A DNA stretch of 20,323 nt, from contig SLST01000173.1 of assembly GCA_007130265.1 (NCBI GenBank), forward strand, positions 1 through 20,323. The letters are read 5' to 3'. The notes below the pieces were generated by a model, which had not been told where the DNA came from, did no database searches, and saw only the letters and a program-made list of their open reading frames with translations. The position numbers were made by a program, and so were the translations under genes. Each line of letters begins with the position of its first letter. Positions within the stretch are counted from its first letter, which is position 1. This stretch comes from Spirochaetales bacterium (lineage in GTDB: Bacteria; Spirochaetota; Spirochaetia; DSM-27196; SLST01). Below, one piece after another: positions 1 to 8,759 of the stretch.

Positions 1-2240
1 AGCCGGAAAGACCCGTTCCACTCTTCAGGCCATGCCGGAAAGAGGCGGACTACCGGGTCTCCGGCCGGTCCGCTCGGCGCATCCTGGCATGCGGCCAACT
101 GAAATGCGAAAGCGGCATTGCCCAGGCGTTCGGCTCCCAACGCGTTGACTCCTTCACGCAGAGTCATCCGATTCTCCAGAACACCTTCTCTGCCGGTCTG
201 GTCGAAGTAGCAGAAGTCTTGCTCCGGCCATCTGCACTCTATCTGGTTCAATGCGAGCTGCTTCCAGTCGTGGGCACGGCCAAGCCTGGCAGCCGCAAGC
301 GCATGCCCCCACATGACGTGCATCGGAGTGTCGTGGGTGATCGGTTCAGGGAAACGCCTGTCGAACGTTGCGATCGCGCGATCGAACGTCGGCTGATCGG
401 ACTCCGCCAGCTCCAGGTTGCAGAGGTCAAAGTGGAGCAACGGCGTGATCGGTATCGCCTCGCGGGAACTGACCGCCGGCGCGAGGCCGCACACCCAGAA
501 TGGTGATTCGCCGGGAGCGTTCCGCATGAGCGCATCTGGATGGTTGCTCGCCGGCAACGGCGGCAGGTGATCGAAAACTTCCTGCCACCTCTGCCGCTCC
601 TTTTCGTCGACATTGAGAATCTCCGACGCTCGGATAGCCACCGGAAAAATGCCATGCATCGATGCCACCGCCTCGATCGTGTCCCTGGCAACCAGAACAC
701 CCTCGCTATTGTTGACGTGGTGAATGTGGTAGATGCCGTCTCTATCCTTCTTCAGGTTGGGAAAGGTTCGGAAGAACTCAGCGACGCCACGAATCACCGG
801 GTAAGCCCGCTCGCGCAGCCACGATTCGTCCATCGTGTACTCGTAGCGCTTCCAGAAGAGATACGCGATCTTGGCGTTGCTCTCGAGCATGTGGACAACG
901 TGGCCATAGGGCCCGTCACCCTTCTGTGGAGCCGTCCACACTCCGTCCTTATGCAATCCGGGGCCCTTCCAGTTCCAGCGACTCGAGTGCGGATGCTTCA
1001 GACGCGCGTAGCCACGAAATCTCTGTGATCTGGTCGCCCACGGCTTCCTGAACAGATAGAGGTCCGCCATCTCGGCGGCGATGTCGTCGGGCAGAAGCTC
1101 AAGCCCGTTGAACCAGACGGTCTCCGGGATGAAAATCCCTTCGCTATCCCATTGCTGTCGTGCCGCCGTCGCTGCCGACTCCATCATCCCGGAGTACATC
1201 GAAAAGAGTGGGTCCAGAAGCTCAAGTCGATTGGCCGCGGCGAGCTCTCTGTAGTAGAGACTGAGGTTGTTCCACCATTGCTGCGCGCCCCATGATCGAG
1301 CATCGCCCTCCGTAAACCACAGCATACCACCAAAGTTAGGAGGATATCCGCCTCTTCTGGAGCTCGATGCCATGAGGTAGAGAAAGTAATGGTAATGTCG
1401 CTCGATGGTTTTCGCAGCCTTGTCGGGGTTGTCGATGTGGATGTATCCCCGTTCCCAAAAACCCGTCCACCATCTCTTCGTCTCATCGGCGATGGTCGCG
1501 AACCCGGTACTCGTTGCCCTATCAACCAGCCGAATACTCCGCTCAACAGGCGAATCCGGTGTGTCAAAGGCTGCAGATGATGAAATCATCACAGTCAGGA
1601 ACTCGCTGCCCGGCGCGACCAACACGGCCGATTCGGTCTCGCTCACCGATCGACATTCTGTCGCCGAACCAACAGCGGCGATACTGAGTGCCGACGAACA
1701 ACGGAACTCGTCCTCGCTGAACTCCTGCGATAGCGTGATCCGTCTTTCTTCAAGGACGAAACGCGACGAGGCTCTGTGGCGCCTCGTGACCACCGTCGCA
1801 GGGCGCAACATGCGCAATCTCACGGCCGTCGGCGTCGGAAGCTTCCTGGTGTCGTGGAGTCGGACTGCAATCACATCGTGCGAATCCCAGGCGACGATGC
1901 TGCAGGTGACGCCACGCCCTTTTACCGTCAGCGATCCTGCGGCGATGTTCAGCAGCTGTTCTGTCTGCTTCGGGTCGAAGGCTGGAGTACCGAACTCGAA
2001 GAAATCCAGCTCGACGTAACCACACCCATGTCCGTAGTCGGAGTGACGCGCGGGAAAACTCACGCTCGAACCATCACTCGCGAATACATCACTTCGGTTG
2101 ATCTGCATCACGATGGTATGAGGAGTCGTCCAGACGAGCGTACCCATGACGCCGTTGCCGATCGGCATCCCGGCCTCTCTTCGGTGGACGCCACGCTCCA
2201 GCTCGATGTTCCCATGTGACACGACAGCTTCCATGTTCAA
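1..2240 (-). CDS. GH95-like (alpha/alpha)6 glycosidase, C-terminus cut off by the window edge
   Basis: The reading frame is open from about 2240 to base 1 (746 codons) and leaves the window before a stop. The N-terminus carries the GH95-type segment GMPIGNGVMGTLVW (about residues 25-38), followed by a beta-sandwich region to about 270 and then a helical barrel. Aligned by eye to the GH95 at 12625, NFGG...WWNNLSLYY matches the NLQG...NINTEMNYW block: Asn324 falls on the second catalytic Asn and Trp322 replaces the first. NNSEG (Glu513) matches the SPEN block that carries the general acid. The end VVRLFPAWPEEW matches the usual GH95 C-terminal LLPALP...W segment, so only a short C-terminal sandwich is missing. 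No signal peptide is seen, so it is probably cytoplasmic. The TTG at 2240 sits 6 nt from a strong Shine-Dalgarno; the ATG at 2234 is the alternative start. It lies 64 nt downstream of the AraC-type gene on the same strand. Divergence is high; it may belong to a GH95-like family such as the DUF5703-containing proteins. Substrate unknown. Confidence 0.75.
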   Translation of the reverse strand, partial: MNMEAVVSHGNIELERGVHRREAGMPIGNGVMGTLVWTTPHTIVMQINRSDVFASDGSSVSFPARHSDYGHGCGYVELDFFEFGTPAFDPKQTEQLLNIAAGSLTVKGRGVTCSIVAWDSHDVIAVRLHDTRKLPTPTAVRLRMLRPATVVTRRHRASSRFVLEERRITLSQEFSEDEFRCSSALSIAAVGSATECRSVSETESAVLVAPGSEFLTVMISSSAAFDTPDSPVERSIRLVDRATSTGFATIADETKRWWTGFWERGYIHIDNPDKAAKTIERHYHYFLYLMASSSRRGGYPPNFGGMLWFTEGDARSWGAQQWWNNLSLYYRELAAANRLELLDPLFSMYSGMMESAATAARQQWDSEGIFIPETVWFNGLELLPDDIAAEMADLYLFRKPWATRSQRFRGYARLKHPHSSRWNWKGPGLHKDGVWTAPQKGDGPYGHVVHMLESNAKIAYLFWKRYEYTMDESWLRERAYPVIRGVAEFFRTFPNLKKDRDGIYHIHHVNNSEGVLVARDTIEAVASMHGIFPVAIRASEILNVDEKERQRWQEVFDHLPPLPASNHPDALMRNAPGESPFWVCGLAPAVSSREAIPITPLLHFDLCNLELAESDQPTFDRAIATFDRRFPEPITHDTPMHVMWGHALAAARLGRAHDWKQLALNQIECRWPEQDFCYFDQTGREGVLENRMTLREGVNALGAERLGNAAFAFQLAACQDAPSGPAGDPVVRLFPAWPEEWNGSFR

Positions 2241-2246
2241 TGGTGT

Positions 2247-2255
2247 CTCCCCTCC
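2247..2255 (-). promoter_or_regulatory. Shine-Dalgarno favouring a TTG start for the GH95-like gene
   Basis: GGAGGGGAG on the minus strand. Spacing is 6 nt to TTG at 2240 and 12 nt to ATG at 2234. The shorter spacing favours TTG, and another gene in this window (17643) also begins TTG-AAC. Confidence 0.5.
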
Positions 2256-2304
2256 GCTAATGTCTCTTGCTGCGCGATCACCGCAGGCGTAGCCCTATCG
2301 TCCT

Positions 2305-4653
2305 TCAGGCCGACCGGAAGTACTGCGCCGGAGGTATACCTTTGGTCCGCTTGAACGCACGGCGGAACGAACGAACGCTGTAGTAGCCGATCGCCCCGGC
2401 AACCGCTTCCATCGTATCACCGTTCCGTTGCTCAAGTATGTCGCATGCGTTATCTATGCGAATGCGTTCCAGGTACGTCCGAAACGAGCTCCCAGTCTGT
2501 TCCTTGAAGAACTGGGGAAAGTACGATGGCGAGAGGTCGAAGTGCTCTGCCACCTCGACAACCGTGAGTTCAGGCCTGTGGAAATTGTTCAGCAGGTACT
2601 CCTCTATGTCCCGGATCAACCGGTTCATCCGATTAGTGCGGTGCTCTTCGGCAAGTCTGCACATCATCTCGAATGCCGCTTCGATATGGGAAAACCAGTC
2701 GACCTCTCCCATCGTATCGTCGAATGCCGTCGGTAGTGCCTCAGCGGCTACGGCAAGATGTTCGTGGTCGCGCCCTATCCGGTACACCGTGCCGGCCAAC
2801 TGACGCAAAAAATAGCGGCCATCGTTTTCGCTCTTAGATTCGTCTCCCAGGTTGCTGTCGTATAGCCGCCTCAGCAGTCGTGTCACTTCACCTCTGTTCC
2901 CTGCGACGGTGTAGCCCATAAGCCGCGTCTCCAGCTCAACCGGATATGTGAAGAACTTGCTATGCCCGGAAATGTCTCCATGCCAGAGTATGTTCTCGTG
3001 AGAATGAGCGCACGCGTGAAGCGCCTGCTCCGCCTGCTTGAACGAATCCTGCAGATCTATCGCTCGACGGACGAAGCCTCCGATCCCAACAGAAACATTG
3101 ATCCCCACCTCGTCGCGCATCAGGCGCACGGCCGAGTCCGCCAGCACCTGCACCTCCTGTCGATCTTCGTCCCTCGATCCTCCGGACAGGCTCATCACCA
3201 CGACGATCTCAATCGGCTTCAGAACGAGCAACACCCCACTATCCTTCAACAATCCTCGCAGCGCCTTCTCCGCGATCGCTCGTGCGAGATGGATTTCCTC
3301 AGACCTTCCGCCGTGCGTACGATCGCCTGCGGTTTCGATTGCCAACAGCAGCGCCACGAGACGCGTGCCGCCAAGCCTCAGGTCAGTGAAGGACGAAAGC
3401 TCACTGATCTCGCCCGGGTCGGCGTAATCTCCCCGCAGGAGACGGTGAATCATGCTTGCCTCCAGCGCTCTGGACTGCTCGTCTGCGAGGCTCATCAGCT
3501 TTTTGTTACTCTCCACGAGTTCACGAACGCTCCTCTTCATGACGTCATAGTTGCTGGCTGTGGAGAGCCCGCCGGCCGATTTCAGCAACGTCACGATCTC
3601 CCTGAGCGGCTGCGCATTGCGGTACGCGAGGTACCAGGACAGAGACACTCCTACAGTCACGGCGAGCAGAGCCATGAGAGCGACGATCTCCTGTACCCGA
3701 CGAACCGGCTCCATGAACACGCGTTCGGGAGCGGCCACCACGTAGTGCCAGTCGCTGTGCTGTGACGCGTAGACCATCTTCAGGGTGGGCTCGCCGTCTA
3801 CAAGAATCGAACTCATCTGTCCGCGCGACGAGAGGCTCGCAAGATTCAAGACATCCAGATGTGGAATCTCTCGCTCACCGGAACCGGACACAGACGTAAC
3901 GATCTGTCCCGCGCCGTTCACTATGTATGCCCAACCGTCGTTCGGCCCGATCAACTGTCGCAGCATCTCTTCTATCCTGCTTTCGCGGATCAGCACGACT
4001 ATGCTACCGCCGACCACATGCGAGTGCGCGGGAATCGTATGGATGTACGTCAGGACTCGCTCAGGATCCCTCAGGTTGACCGAGGCGGAGAGCCTGGCAT
4101 AGTCGCCCGTGCGTGGCTGTCCGAAGAGCATCGCGTGCCACTCCTCGATCGGTACGTCGGGGAGACTCAACACGTATTGGTAATGGTGTTCGAAACCGTA
4201 GTGTATGCTCTGGCGCGACATCACCATTTCGCTCTGTCTGAAAAAGATGTAGAACGTTTCCCGGAAAGGGATCGTCATTGTGTAGGCTCTCAGATTCTTG
4301 TGAGCACGGATCAACGGCCAGACGTCCGCGGACCCTGCGCGGAGACGCTCCTTGAAGAGATACCCCATGAGCACCGGGTTATGGCTTATCTGGGTCGCTA
4401 TCTCCTCCAGACTGATGAAGTAGGCGTCGAGAACCGTCGACGTGTTCTCCAACATCAGCAATCGGTTCTCGATCGACGATGTCTGCACCTTCCTGACCAC
4501 CTGAGAGTAGACCAAACCCACGACAAGGAGAGAGACCAACATGAGCAGAATATAGGAAACCAGAAAACGTCCGAAGAACCCGTACCTTTGAGTACCACCT
4601 GTTCGTTCAGCGTACCGAAGCTTCATGCCAATGACTATTGTAGCGCGGATCAC
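2305..4653 (-). CDS. Membrane-anchored Cache-type sensor / AraC-family transcriptional regulator
   Basis: 782 aa from a GTG at 4653; an internal ATG at 4626 (MKLRYAERTGG) is an equally plausible start, and neither has a clear Shine-Dalgarno. Order: cytoplasmic N-tail, TM1 about residues 31-51, an extracytoplasmic region about 52-320 resembling a Cache-type sensor, TM2 about 322-344, a cytoplasmic linker with a region about 430-560 resembling a degenerate GGDEF fold (SVGIGG), and a C-terminal AraC double helix-turn-helix about 678-782 (LTVVEVAEHFDLSPSYFPQF and TMEAVAGAIGYYSVRSFRRAFKR). This architecture is common beside LplB/YtcP transporters in Firmicutes and spirochaetes, where it senses an extracellular sugar and activates the neighbouring genes directly. 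Here it probably controls the whole locus: it is divergent from the sulfatase and precedes the GH95-like gene on the same strand. The ligand is unknown. Confidence 0.88.
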   Translation of the reverse strand: MIRATIVIGMKLRYAERTGGTQRYGFFGRFLVSYILLMLVSLLVVGLVYSQVVRKVQTSSIENRLLMLENTSTVLDAYFISLEEIATQISHNPVLMGYLFKERLRAGSADVWPLIRAHKNLRAYTMTIPFRETFYIFFRQSEMVMSRQSIHYGFEHHYQYVLSLPDVPIEEWHAMLFGQPRTGDYARLSASVNLRDPERVLTYIHTIPAHSHVVGGSIVVLIRESRIEEMLRQLIGPNDGWAYIVNGAGQIVTSVSGSGEREIPHLDVLNLASLSSRGQMSSILVDGEPTLKMVYASQHSDWHYVVAAPERVFMEPVRRVQEIVALMALLAVTVGVSLSWYLAYRNAQPLREIVTLLKSAGGLSTASNYDVMKRSVRELVESNKKLMSLADEQSRALEASMIHRLLRGDYADPGEISELSSFTDLRLGGTRLVALLLAIETAGDRTHGGRSEEIHLARAIAEKALRGLLKDSGVLLVLKPIEIVVVMSLSGGSRDEDRQEVQVLADSAVRLMRDEVGINVSVGIGGFVRRAIDLQDSFKQAEQALHACAHSHENILWHGDISGHSKFFTYPVELETRLMGYTVAGNRGEVTRLLRRLYDSNLGDESKSENDGRYFLRQLAGTVYRIGRDHEHLAVAAEALPTAFDDTMGEVDWFSHIEAAFEMMCRLAEEHRTNRMNRLIRDIEEYLLNNFHRPELTVVEVAEHFDLSPSYFPQFFKEQTGSSFRTYLERIRIDNACDILEQRNGDTMEAVAGAIGYYSVRSFRRAFKRTKGIPPAQYFRSA

Positions 4654-4711
4654 ACTGCGAGGTCATCCCGATGTGCCCGTCTCAATTCGCTGACCGGCAG
4701 GGAACCGATGG

Positions 4712-4737
4712 CCGTGGAAATTGTTCCCACTCCACGG
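4712..4737. promoter_or_regulatory. Inverted repeat, candidate operator in the regulator-sulfatase gap
   Basis: A perfect 7-bp inverted repeat, CCGTGGA (4712-4718) and TCCACGG (4731-4737), with a 12-nt spacer. It ends 10 bp upstream of the proposed -35 box of the sulfatase promoter and lies in the 224-bp gap between two divergent genes. The placement suits a regulator binding site. AraC-type proteins often bind direct rather than inverted repeats, so the cognate protein is uncertain. Confidence 0.35.
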
Positions 4738-4747
4738 ATCGTGTCTC

Positions 4748-4776
4748 TTTACAGCTTTGCTGGCGCGACTTATCGT
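4748..4776 (+). promoter_or_regulatory. Candidate sigma-70 promoter for the sulfatase gene
   Basis: TTTACA (4748-4753, five of six matches to the -35 consensus), a 17-nt spacer, and TATCGT (4771-4776, four of six matches to the -10). It points toward the ATG at 4878, leaving about 95 nt of leader. Prediction from sequence match only. Confidence 0.4.
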
Positions 4777-4877
4777 GGCATGAGACTCAGCTCGCGTGAA
4801 GCGCCACGCAGTGAGGTCCGGTTCGACGCTGAGTTCCGGGCAGATACTCTACCACAGGCTGGAGGAGGTCCTTCGAT

Positions 4878-6314
4878 ATGGCCATCAATACACAACCCAA
4901 TATCCTCTTCGTCGTCGCAGATGACATGGGTTACGGTGATTTTGGACGCTTCAACCACGGACTCACACAAACGCCGAACTTGGACCGTCTGACCGGAGAG
5001 AGCGTCTGCCTGAGCCAACACTACTCCGCGTCGGCTCTCTGCGCTCCTGCGCGTGCAAGTCTGCTGACCGGGCGTTACCCGCATCGAACCGGAGTCATAG
5101 ACACCATGGCCGTCGGCGGGTTCGACCGGATGTCGCTGCGGGAGACGACGATTGCCGAGGTCCTGCAGGCCAATGGTTACTCTACCGGCATCATTGGCAA
5201 GTGGCACTGTGGCTTTGGAGGAGGCTACCACCCGTTGCGGCGAGGCTTTGATCAGACGGTCGTCAAGTCATCGGGCCACTACTTCGACTGGACGCTCACC
5301 TACAACCACGCAAAGTCTCGGCGAAGTGACGGGACATACCTGACCGATGTTCTGACCGACGAGGCAATCTCCTTCCTGAGAAGGGAGAGATCCTCTCCGT
5401 TCTTCCTGCACCTGGCGTATCACAATCCCCACGGACCATGGCAGGCCCCTGCAGAGGACCTGGTTGAGTACGTAGACAAGGGTCCCTGGAACAAGGGTGT
5501 TGCCCACGTTTACGCGATGATCAGACGCCTGGACTGCAACATAGGGCGGTTGCTTGCGGCCCTTGACGAGTCGGGTCTGAGCGAAAACACGCTAGTGGTC
5601 TTTACCAGTGATAACGGTCCGCAGTTTGACTGTGGTGATCGGGAATGGCGTCTTGACCGCTTTAACTGTGGCTTCAAGGGCGCGAAGGGGTCGGTCCACG
5701 AGGGAGGCATCCGCGTACCCTTGGTTGCTCGATGGCCGGCAGGGTTCCAGGGCGGTAGGTACTACTATGAAATGGTTCACTTCGTTGACTGGTTCCCAAC
5801 CCTGCTGGCCGCTGCCGGGGTCAGACTACCGACTGACTTGTTGCTTGACGGCGACGATATGATGCCCGTGCTCAGGGGGGAGGGCTCCAGAGTCAACCCC
5901 GTGCGCTTCTGGCAATGGAGCCGCCTGCGGCCTCTGCCGACGCTGAATGCAGCGATGCGCGATGGTGAGTGGAAGCTCGTCTACCCCGGCGCCCGGTTCG
6001 CGAACATCTTCTACAGGGAGGATGTAAAGAGGTCCGCCCAGATAGAAGCCGATCCCGACTCCTATCTGGATCACGTGACAGAACCGTACGGACGCCACGC
6101 CGGCGAGATCGCGGTCAGCTATGTAACCAACAGCGAGCCGGAGCTGTACAACCTCCGTTCTGATCCGTTGGAGCATGACGACCTCGCACTCCGGTTTCCG
6201 CGACGCGTCGACAGCATGAAGCAGGCGTTGGCCGACTGGTTTGCCGAAGTCGACCATGAGCTTTGCAGCATCGATGAACCGGCGAAGAAGACGATTTCGC
6301 CTCTCAGTCGCTGA
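4878..6314 (+). CDS. Type I sulfatase (formylglycine-dependent, Cys type), cytoplasmic
   Basis: 478 aa, normal length for a bacterial carbohydrate sulfatase. Start ATG at 4878 follows GGAGGAGG at 4861-4868 with 9 nt spacing. It should hydrolyse sulfate esters on a sugar, using Ca2+ and a formylglycine made from Cys55 in the signature C-A-P-A-R (55-59), followed by SLLTGR. Visible metal and active-site elements: Asp15-Asp16 in ADDMGYGD, Lys108/His110 in GKWH, His185 in YHNPHGPW, Asp245-Asn246 in TSDNG, and Lys270 in the GAKGSVHEGGIRVP block. The C-terminal subdomain (about 350-478) contains the usual ELYNLRSDPLEHDDLA segment. There is no signal peptide; the protein starts directly with MAINTQPNILFVVADD, so it probably acts on imported oligosaccharides. 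A Cys-type enzyme needs a maturase (anSME or FGE), which is not in the window. It is divergent from the AraC regulator and convergent with the GH95 at 6319-8637. Which sulfated sugar it uses is not readable. Confidence 0.93.
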   Translation: MAINTQPNILFVVADDMGYGDFGRFNHGLTQTPNLDRLTGESVCLSQHYSASALCAPARASLLTGRYPHRTGVIDTMAVGGFDRMSLRETTIAEVLQANGYSTGIIGKWHCGFGGGYHPLRRGFDQTVVKSSGHYFDWTLTYNHAKSRRSDGTYLTDVLTDEAISFLRRERSSPFFLHLAYHNPHGPWQAPAEDLVEYVDKGPWNKGVAHVYAMIRRLDCNIGRLLAALDESGLSENTLVVFTSDNGPQFDCGDREWRLDRFNCGFKGAKGSVHEGGIRVPLVARWPAGFQGGRYYYEMVHFVDWFPTLLAAAGVRLPTDLLLDGDDMMPVLRGEGSRVNPVRFWQWSRLRPLPTLNAAMRDGEWKLVYPGARFANIFYREDVKRSAQIEADPDSYLDHVTEPYGRHAGEIAVSYVTNSEPELYNLRSDPLEHDDLALRFPRRVDSMKQALADWFAEVDHELCSIDEPAKKTISPLSR

Positions 6315-6318
6315 TGAC

Positions 6319-8637
6319 CTACCGCTTCGTGGCGACCGTGTAGGCGACTCCGGCCTTCGCCGGGAACGAGATCGTCGCGTCGGCGACCGCCACCGGCACC
6401 GACTTGCCTGCGGAATCCTGCACCTGGTAGGTTCGCCCGCGCCGACGAATGGTGCACGTTCGCTCTTCCATCGACGTCACAGTCGCCTCGGAAAGGTCGC
6501 TCTCGCTCCACGAAAGGTCCACGGTGTAACCACCGCGCCCCCTCAGACCTCGAACCGCGCCCGACGGCCACGCCACCGGCAGGGCAGGCAGAAAATCGAG
6601 CTCTTCAAAGTAGCTTTGGAAGAGCATTTCCACGACAGCCGCGGCACCGCCGAGATTGCCTTCGATCTGAAAGACCCGCGGCGGATGGAGGTCCAGGAGG
6701 CTGTCGGTTGCGAAGTCCGTCAAGAGATGAGAGAGGTGCTCGTACGCTTCATCTCCTTCGCCGGCTCGGGCAAAACAGCATGCCGTCCACGCCCGGCTCC
6801 AACCTGTATGGCCGCCTTCGTTGGCCAACCGAAGTCGGAGTGACTGCAGCGCAGCCTCAAAAAGGTCGGGCGTCCGGTCGGGGTTGATCTGTTCCCCGGG
6901 ATAGAATCCCACCAGGTGAGAGATGTGGCGGTGCCCCGGCTCTACTTCCTCGAACTCCTCGTTCCACTCCAGTAGCTGCCCTTTCGATCCTATGGTGAGC
7001 GCGGGTAACCGCTCGAGTATCGACTGCCAGACCTGCCTCTGCTCGGAGTCCCGACCGAGAATCTCGGAGGCGCGTACAGCGTGGCTCAGGAGCTCGCGGG
7101 CGAGCTCCACGTCCATCGACGCGGACACGCAGAGGCTCACCGGAAAGTCGGATCCCGACGCGGTAAAGCGGTTTTCCGGAGACTGAGACGGCACGATCTG
7201 GTAGACGCCGTTCTCGTCCTCGATGAGATAATCCTCATAGAAGGCGGCCACTTCCTTTATGAAGGGGTACGCCCGCTCAGCGAGGAATACCGCATCGCGG
7301 CCGTACTCCCAATGCCACCACATATGCTGGGCAAGCCATGGGGCTGCCCCGATCCAGACTGCCCAGCCGAAGGACTCCGGAGTAGCGCGCCCCCAGGCGT
7401 CGGTTTGGATGGGGTACCACACACCTCGGCAACCGTAGAGATCCTGCGCAGATTCTCTCGCGTGAGGCACGAAGCGTTCGATATGAGCCAACAGGGCTTC
7501 GACATACTGCTGCATCCCCGTCGGCTCGGCGATCCAGTAACACATCTGAAGGTTGATGTCATGGTGGTAATCGCACTGCCACGGTGGGTTGAGATCCTCG
7601 TTCCACTTGCCCTGGAGATTTGCCGGCAGAGTCGCCGTCGCGCTCGATGCCGACAAGAGGTAGCGCCCGTAGTTGAAATAGGTGAGGACGAGACCCGGGT
7701 CGTCGTGGCCCTGCCGCATACGAGCAAGTCTTGCGTCTGTAGGCAGATCAGGAGCCTCCGTCGGCACTGCAAGAACGATGCTCCCGAAATGGCGTGCATG
7801 CTCCGCCCTGTGTTCCGCGGTCAGTTCGTCCCAACCACCCGGAAGACCGACCGTCGAGTGGTCGAGCCGATGCAATGCGCACTCGGCCGCGGGATCGTCT
7901 CCGCGGGCCGACGTCCCGATGTTTGTCGCCAGAACGAGCTCGGTCGTTCCGGCCAAGGTTACACCGCCGGCAGAGTCTACGCGAGCCTCGCCTCCGGCGT
8001 ACCAGTACTGCACCTCCACGCGAAAGTCGATACCCCGGTCGAAACCGCCAGTCAGGACCAGACCCTCGGTGTCCGCGGTCACCGTTGGTCGGCAGTCGGG
8101 ATCGACGATTCTGTCGAGCCAGAACCGCACGTCGAAAGGGCGACCGTCGGCCGTGTAGCGCACCAGGATCAGGTCCTTCGGGATATGCGCCGTATACTCC
8201 CGCTGAAACTGTTTGTTGTCCGCGCGATACCGTACCGTCGCCAGTCCGGTGGAGAAGTCGAGTTTCCTCACGTATCCGGCCGCCGGACCGTGATTGAGCT
8301 CAAGGAAGAGATCACCGGCAGGCTGGTACGGATCGACCCGATTTCGAGGCTCCTCCGTCGGCCTCTCGCCGGTATGATTCGCGAAGGCCTCGTTTCCCGC
8401 GCGCGTGCCTTCCTCGTACCTGCCTGCCTGAAGCAGGGATCGAACCTCCTGGAGACGGTCTGCTACCCGACGGTTGTCGCGATCGCGGTTTCTCCCCTTC
8501 CACAACCATTCGTGATTAAGGGCGACCCGCTCGCGTTTTGTCGTTCCCAATACCATCGCAGCCAATCTACCCGTGCCGATTGGGAGTCCCTCGAGCCAAT
8601 CCCTCGCCGGCAGCTCGTACCAGATCGAGTCGTTCAT
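6319..8637 (-). CDS. GH95 family glycosidase (alpha-L-fucosidase / alpha-L-galactosidase type), Asp/Glu active-site variant
   Basis: 772 aa, full length for GH95. N-terminal beta-sandwich (about 5-290) opens with the family segment WYELPARDWLEGLPIGTGRL. The (alpha/alpha)6 barrel (about 300-690) holds NLQGKWNEDLNPPW, DYHHDINLQMCYW, QSPEN, HRHISHL, GHTGWSRAW and FQIEGNLGG; a short C-terminal sandwich follows. In characterised GH95 (Bifidobacterium AfcA) the general acid is Glu566 and Asp766 acts through Asn421 and Asn423. By motif position the equivalents here are Glu488 (acid), Glu659 replacing the Asp, Asp360 replacing the first Asn, and Asn362 kept. This dual change (Asn to Asp, Asp to Glu) suggests altered geometry or substrate. 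No signal peptide, so cytoplasmic. ATG at 8637 is preceded by a weak GGAG. It is divergent from the permease operon and its stop is 4 bases from the sulfatase stop. Specificity within GH95 is not assignable. Confidence 0.88.
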   Translation of the reverse strand: MNDSIWYELPARDWLEGLPIGTGRLAAMVLGTTKRERVALNHEWLWKGRNRDRDNRRVADRLQEVRSLLQAGRYEEGTRAGNEAFANHTGERPTEEPRNRVDPYQPAGDLFLELNHGPAAGYVRKLDFSTGLATVRYRADNKQFQREYTAHIPKDLILVRYTADGRPFDVRFWLDRIVDPDCRPTVTADTEGLVLTGGFDRGIDFRVEVQYWYAGGEARVDSAGGVTLAGTTELVLATNIGTSARGDDPAAECALHRLDHSTVGLPGGWDELTAEHRAEHARHFGSIVLAVPTEAPDLPTDARLARMRQGHDDPGLVLTYFNYGRYLLSASSATATLPANLQGKWNEDLNPPWQCDYHHDINLQMCYWIAEPTGMQQYVEALLAHIERFVPHARESAQDLYGCRGVWYPIQTDAWGRATPESFGWAVWIGAAPWLAQHMWWHWEYGRDAVFLAERAYPFIKEVAAFYEDYLIEDENGVYQIVPSQSPENRFTASGSDFPVSLCVSASMDVELARELLSHAVRASEILGRDSEQRQVWQSILERLPALTIGSKGQLLEWNEEFEEVEPGHRHISHLVGFYPGEQINPDRTPDLFEAALQSLRLRLANEGGHTGWSRAWTACCFARAGEGDEAYEHLSHLLTDFATDSLLDLHPPRVFQIEGNLGGAAAVVEMLFQSYFEELDFLPALPVAWPSGAVRGLRGRGGYTVDLSWSESDLSEATVTSMEERTCTIRRRGRTYQVQDSAGKSVPVAVADATISFPAKAGVAYTVATKR

Positions 8638-8730
8638 GGACCCACTCTACTCCGACGCGCACAGCGCCACAAGCCGCCCCTACATCGCTGATGATCCACG
8701 AAATGGTCCCTTTTCCCATGAACTGACCTC

Positions 8731-8759
8731 TTGCTATGGCCGCCGGGTCAGGTGACAAT
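8731..8759 (+). promoter_or_regulatory. Candidate promoter for the transport operon; also readable in reverse
   Basis: In the 185-bp gap between the divergent GH95 and permease genes, TTGCTA (8731-8736), 17 nt, then GACAAT (8754-8759) gives four of six matches for each box toward lplB. The complement of the same stretch gives TTGTCA (8758 to 8753), 16 nt, TAGCAA (8736 to 8731) toward the GH95 at 8637. Both are modest matches, so this is a tentative call. Confidence 0.3.

Noticed and set aside
1..2240. Several short unrelated open frames, or a broken gene, at the left end
   Set aside because: Codon-by-codon reading of the minus strand shows one continuous frame to the window edge with GH95-like motifs, so it is a partial intact gene and not a pseudogene.
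3000..3370. Active diguanylate cyclase domain in the AraC regulator
   Set aside because: The SVGIGG strand resembles the fold, but the GG(D/E)EF active-site motif is absent.
3859..4992. Plus-strand open frame of 377 codons antisense to the AraC-type gene
   Set aside because: The minus strand here encodes clear TM and sensor sequence; the plus frame has low-complexity, Arg/His-rich composition and no family resemblance.
7081..8691. Plus-strand open frame of 536 codons antisense to the GH95 at 6319-8637
   Set aside because: A shadow produced by high GC codon use; the minus strand carries all GH95 motifs.
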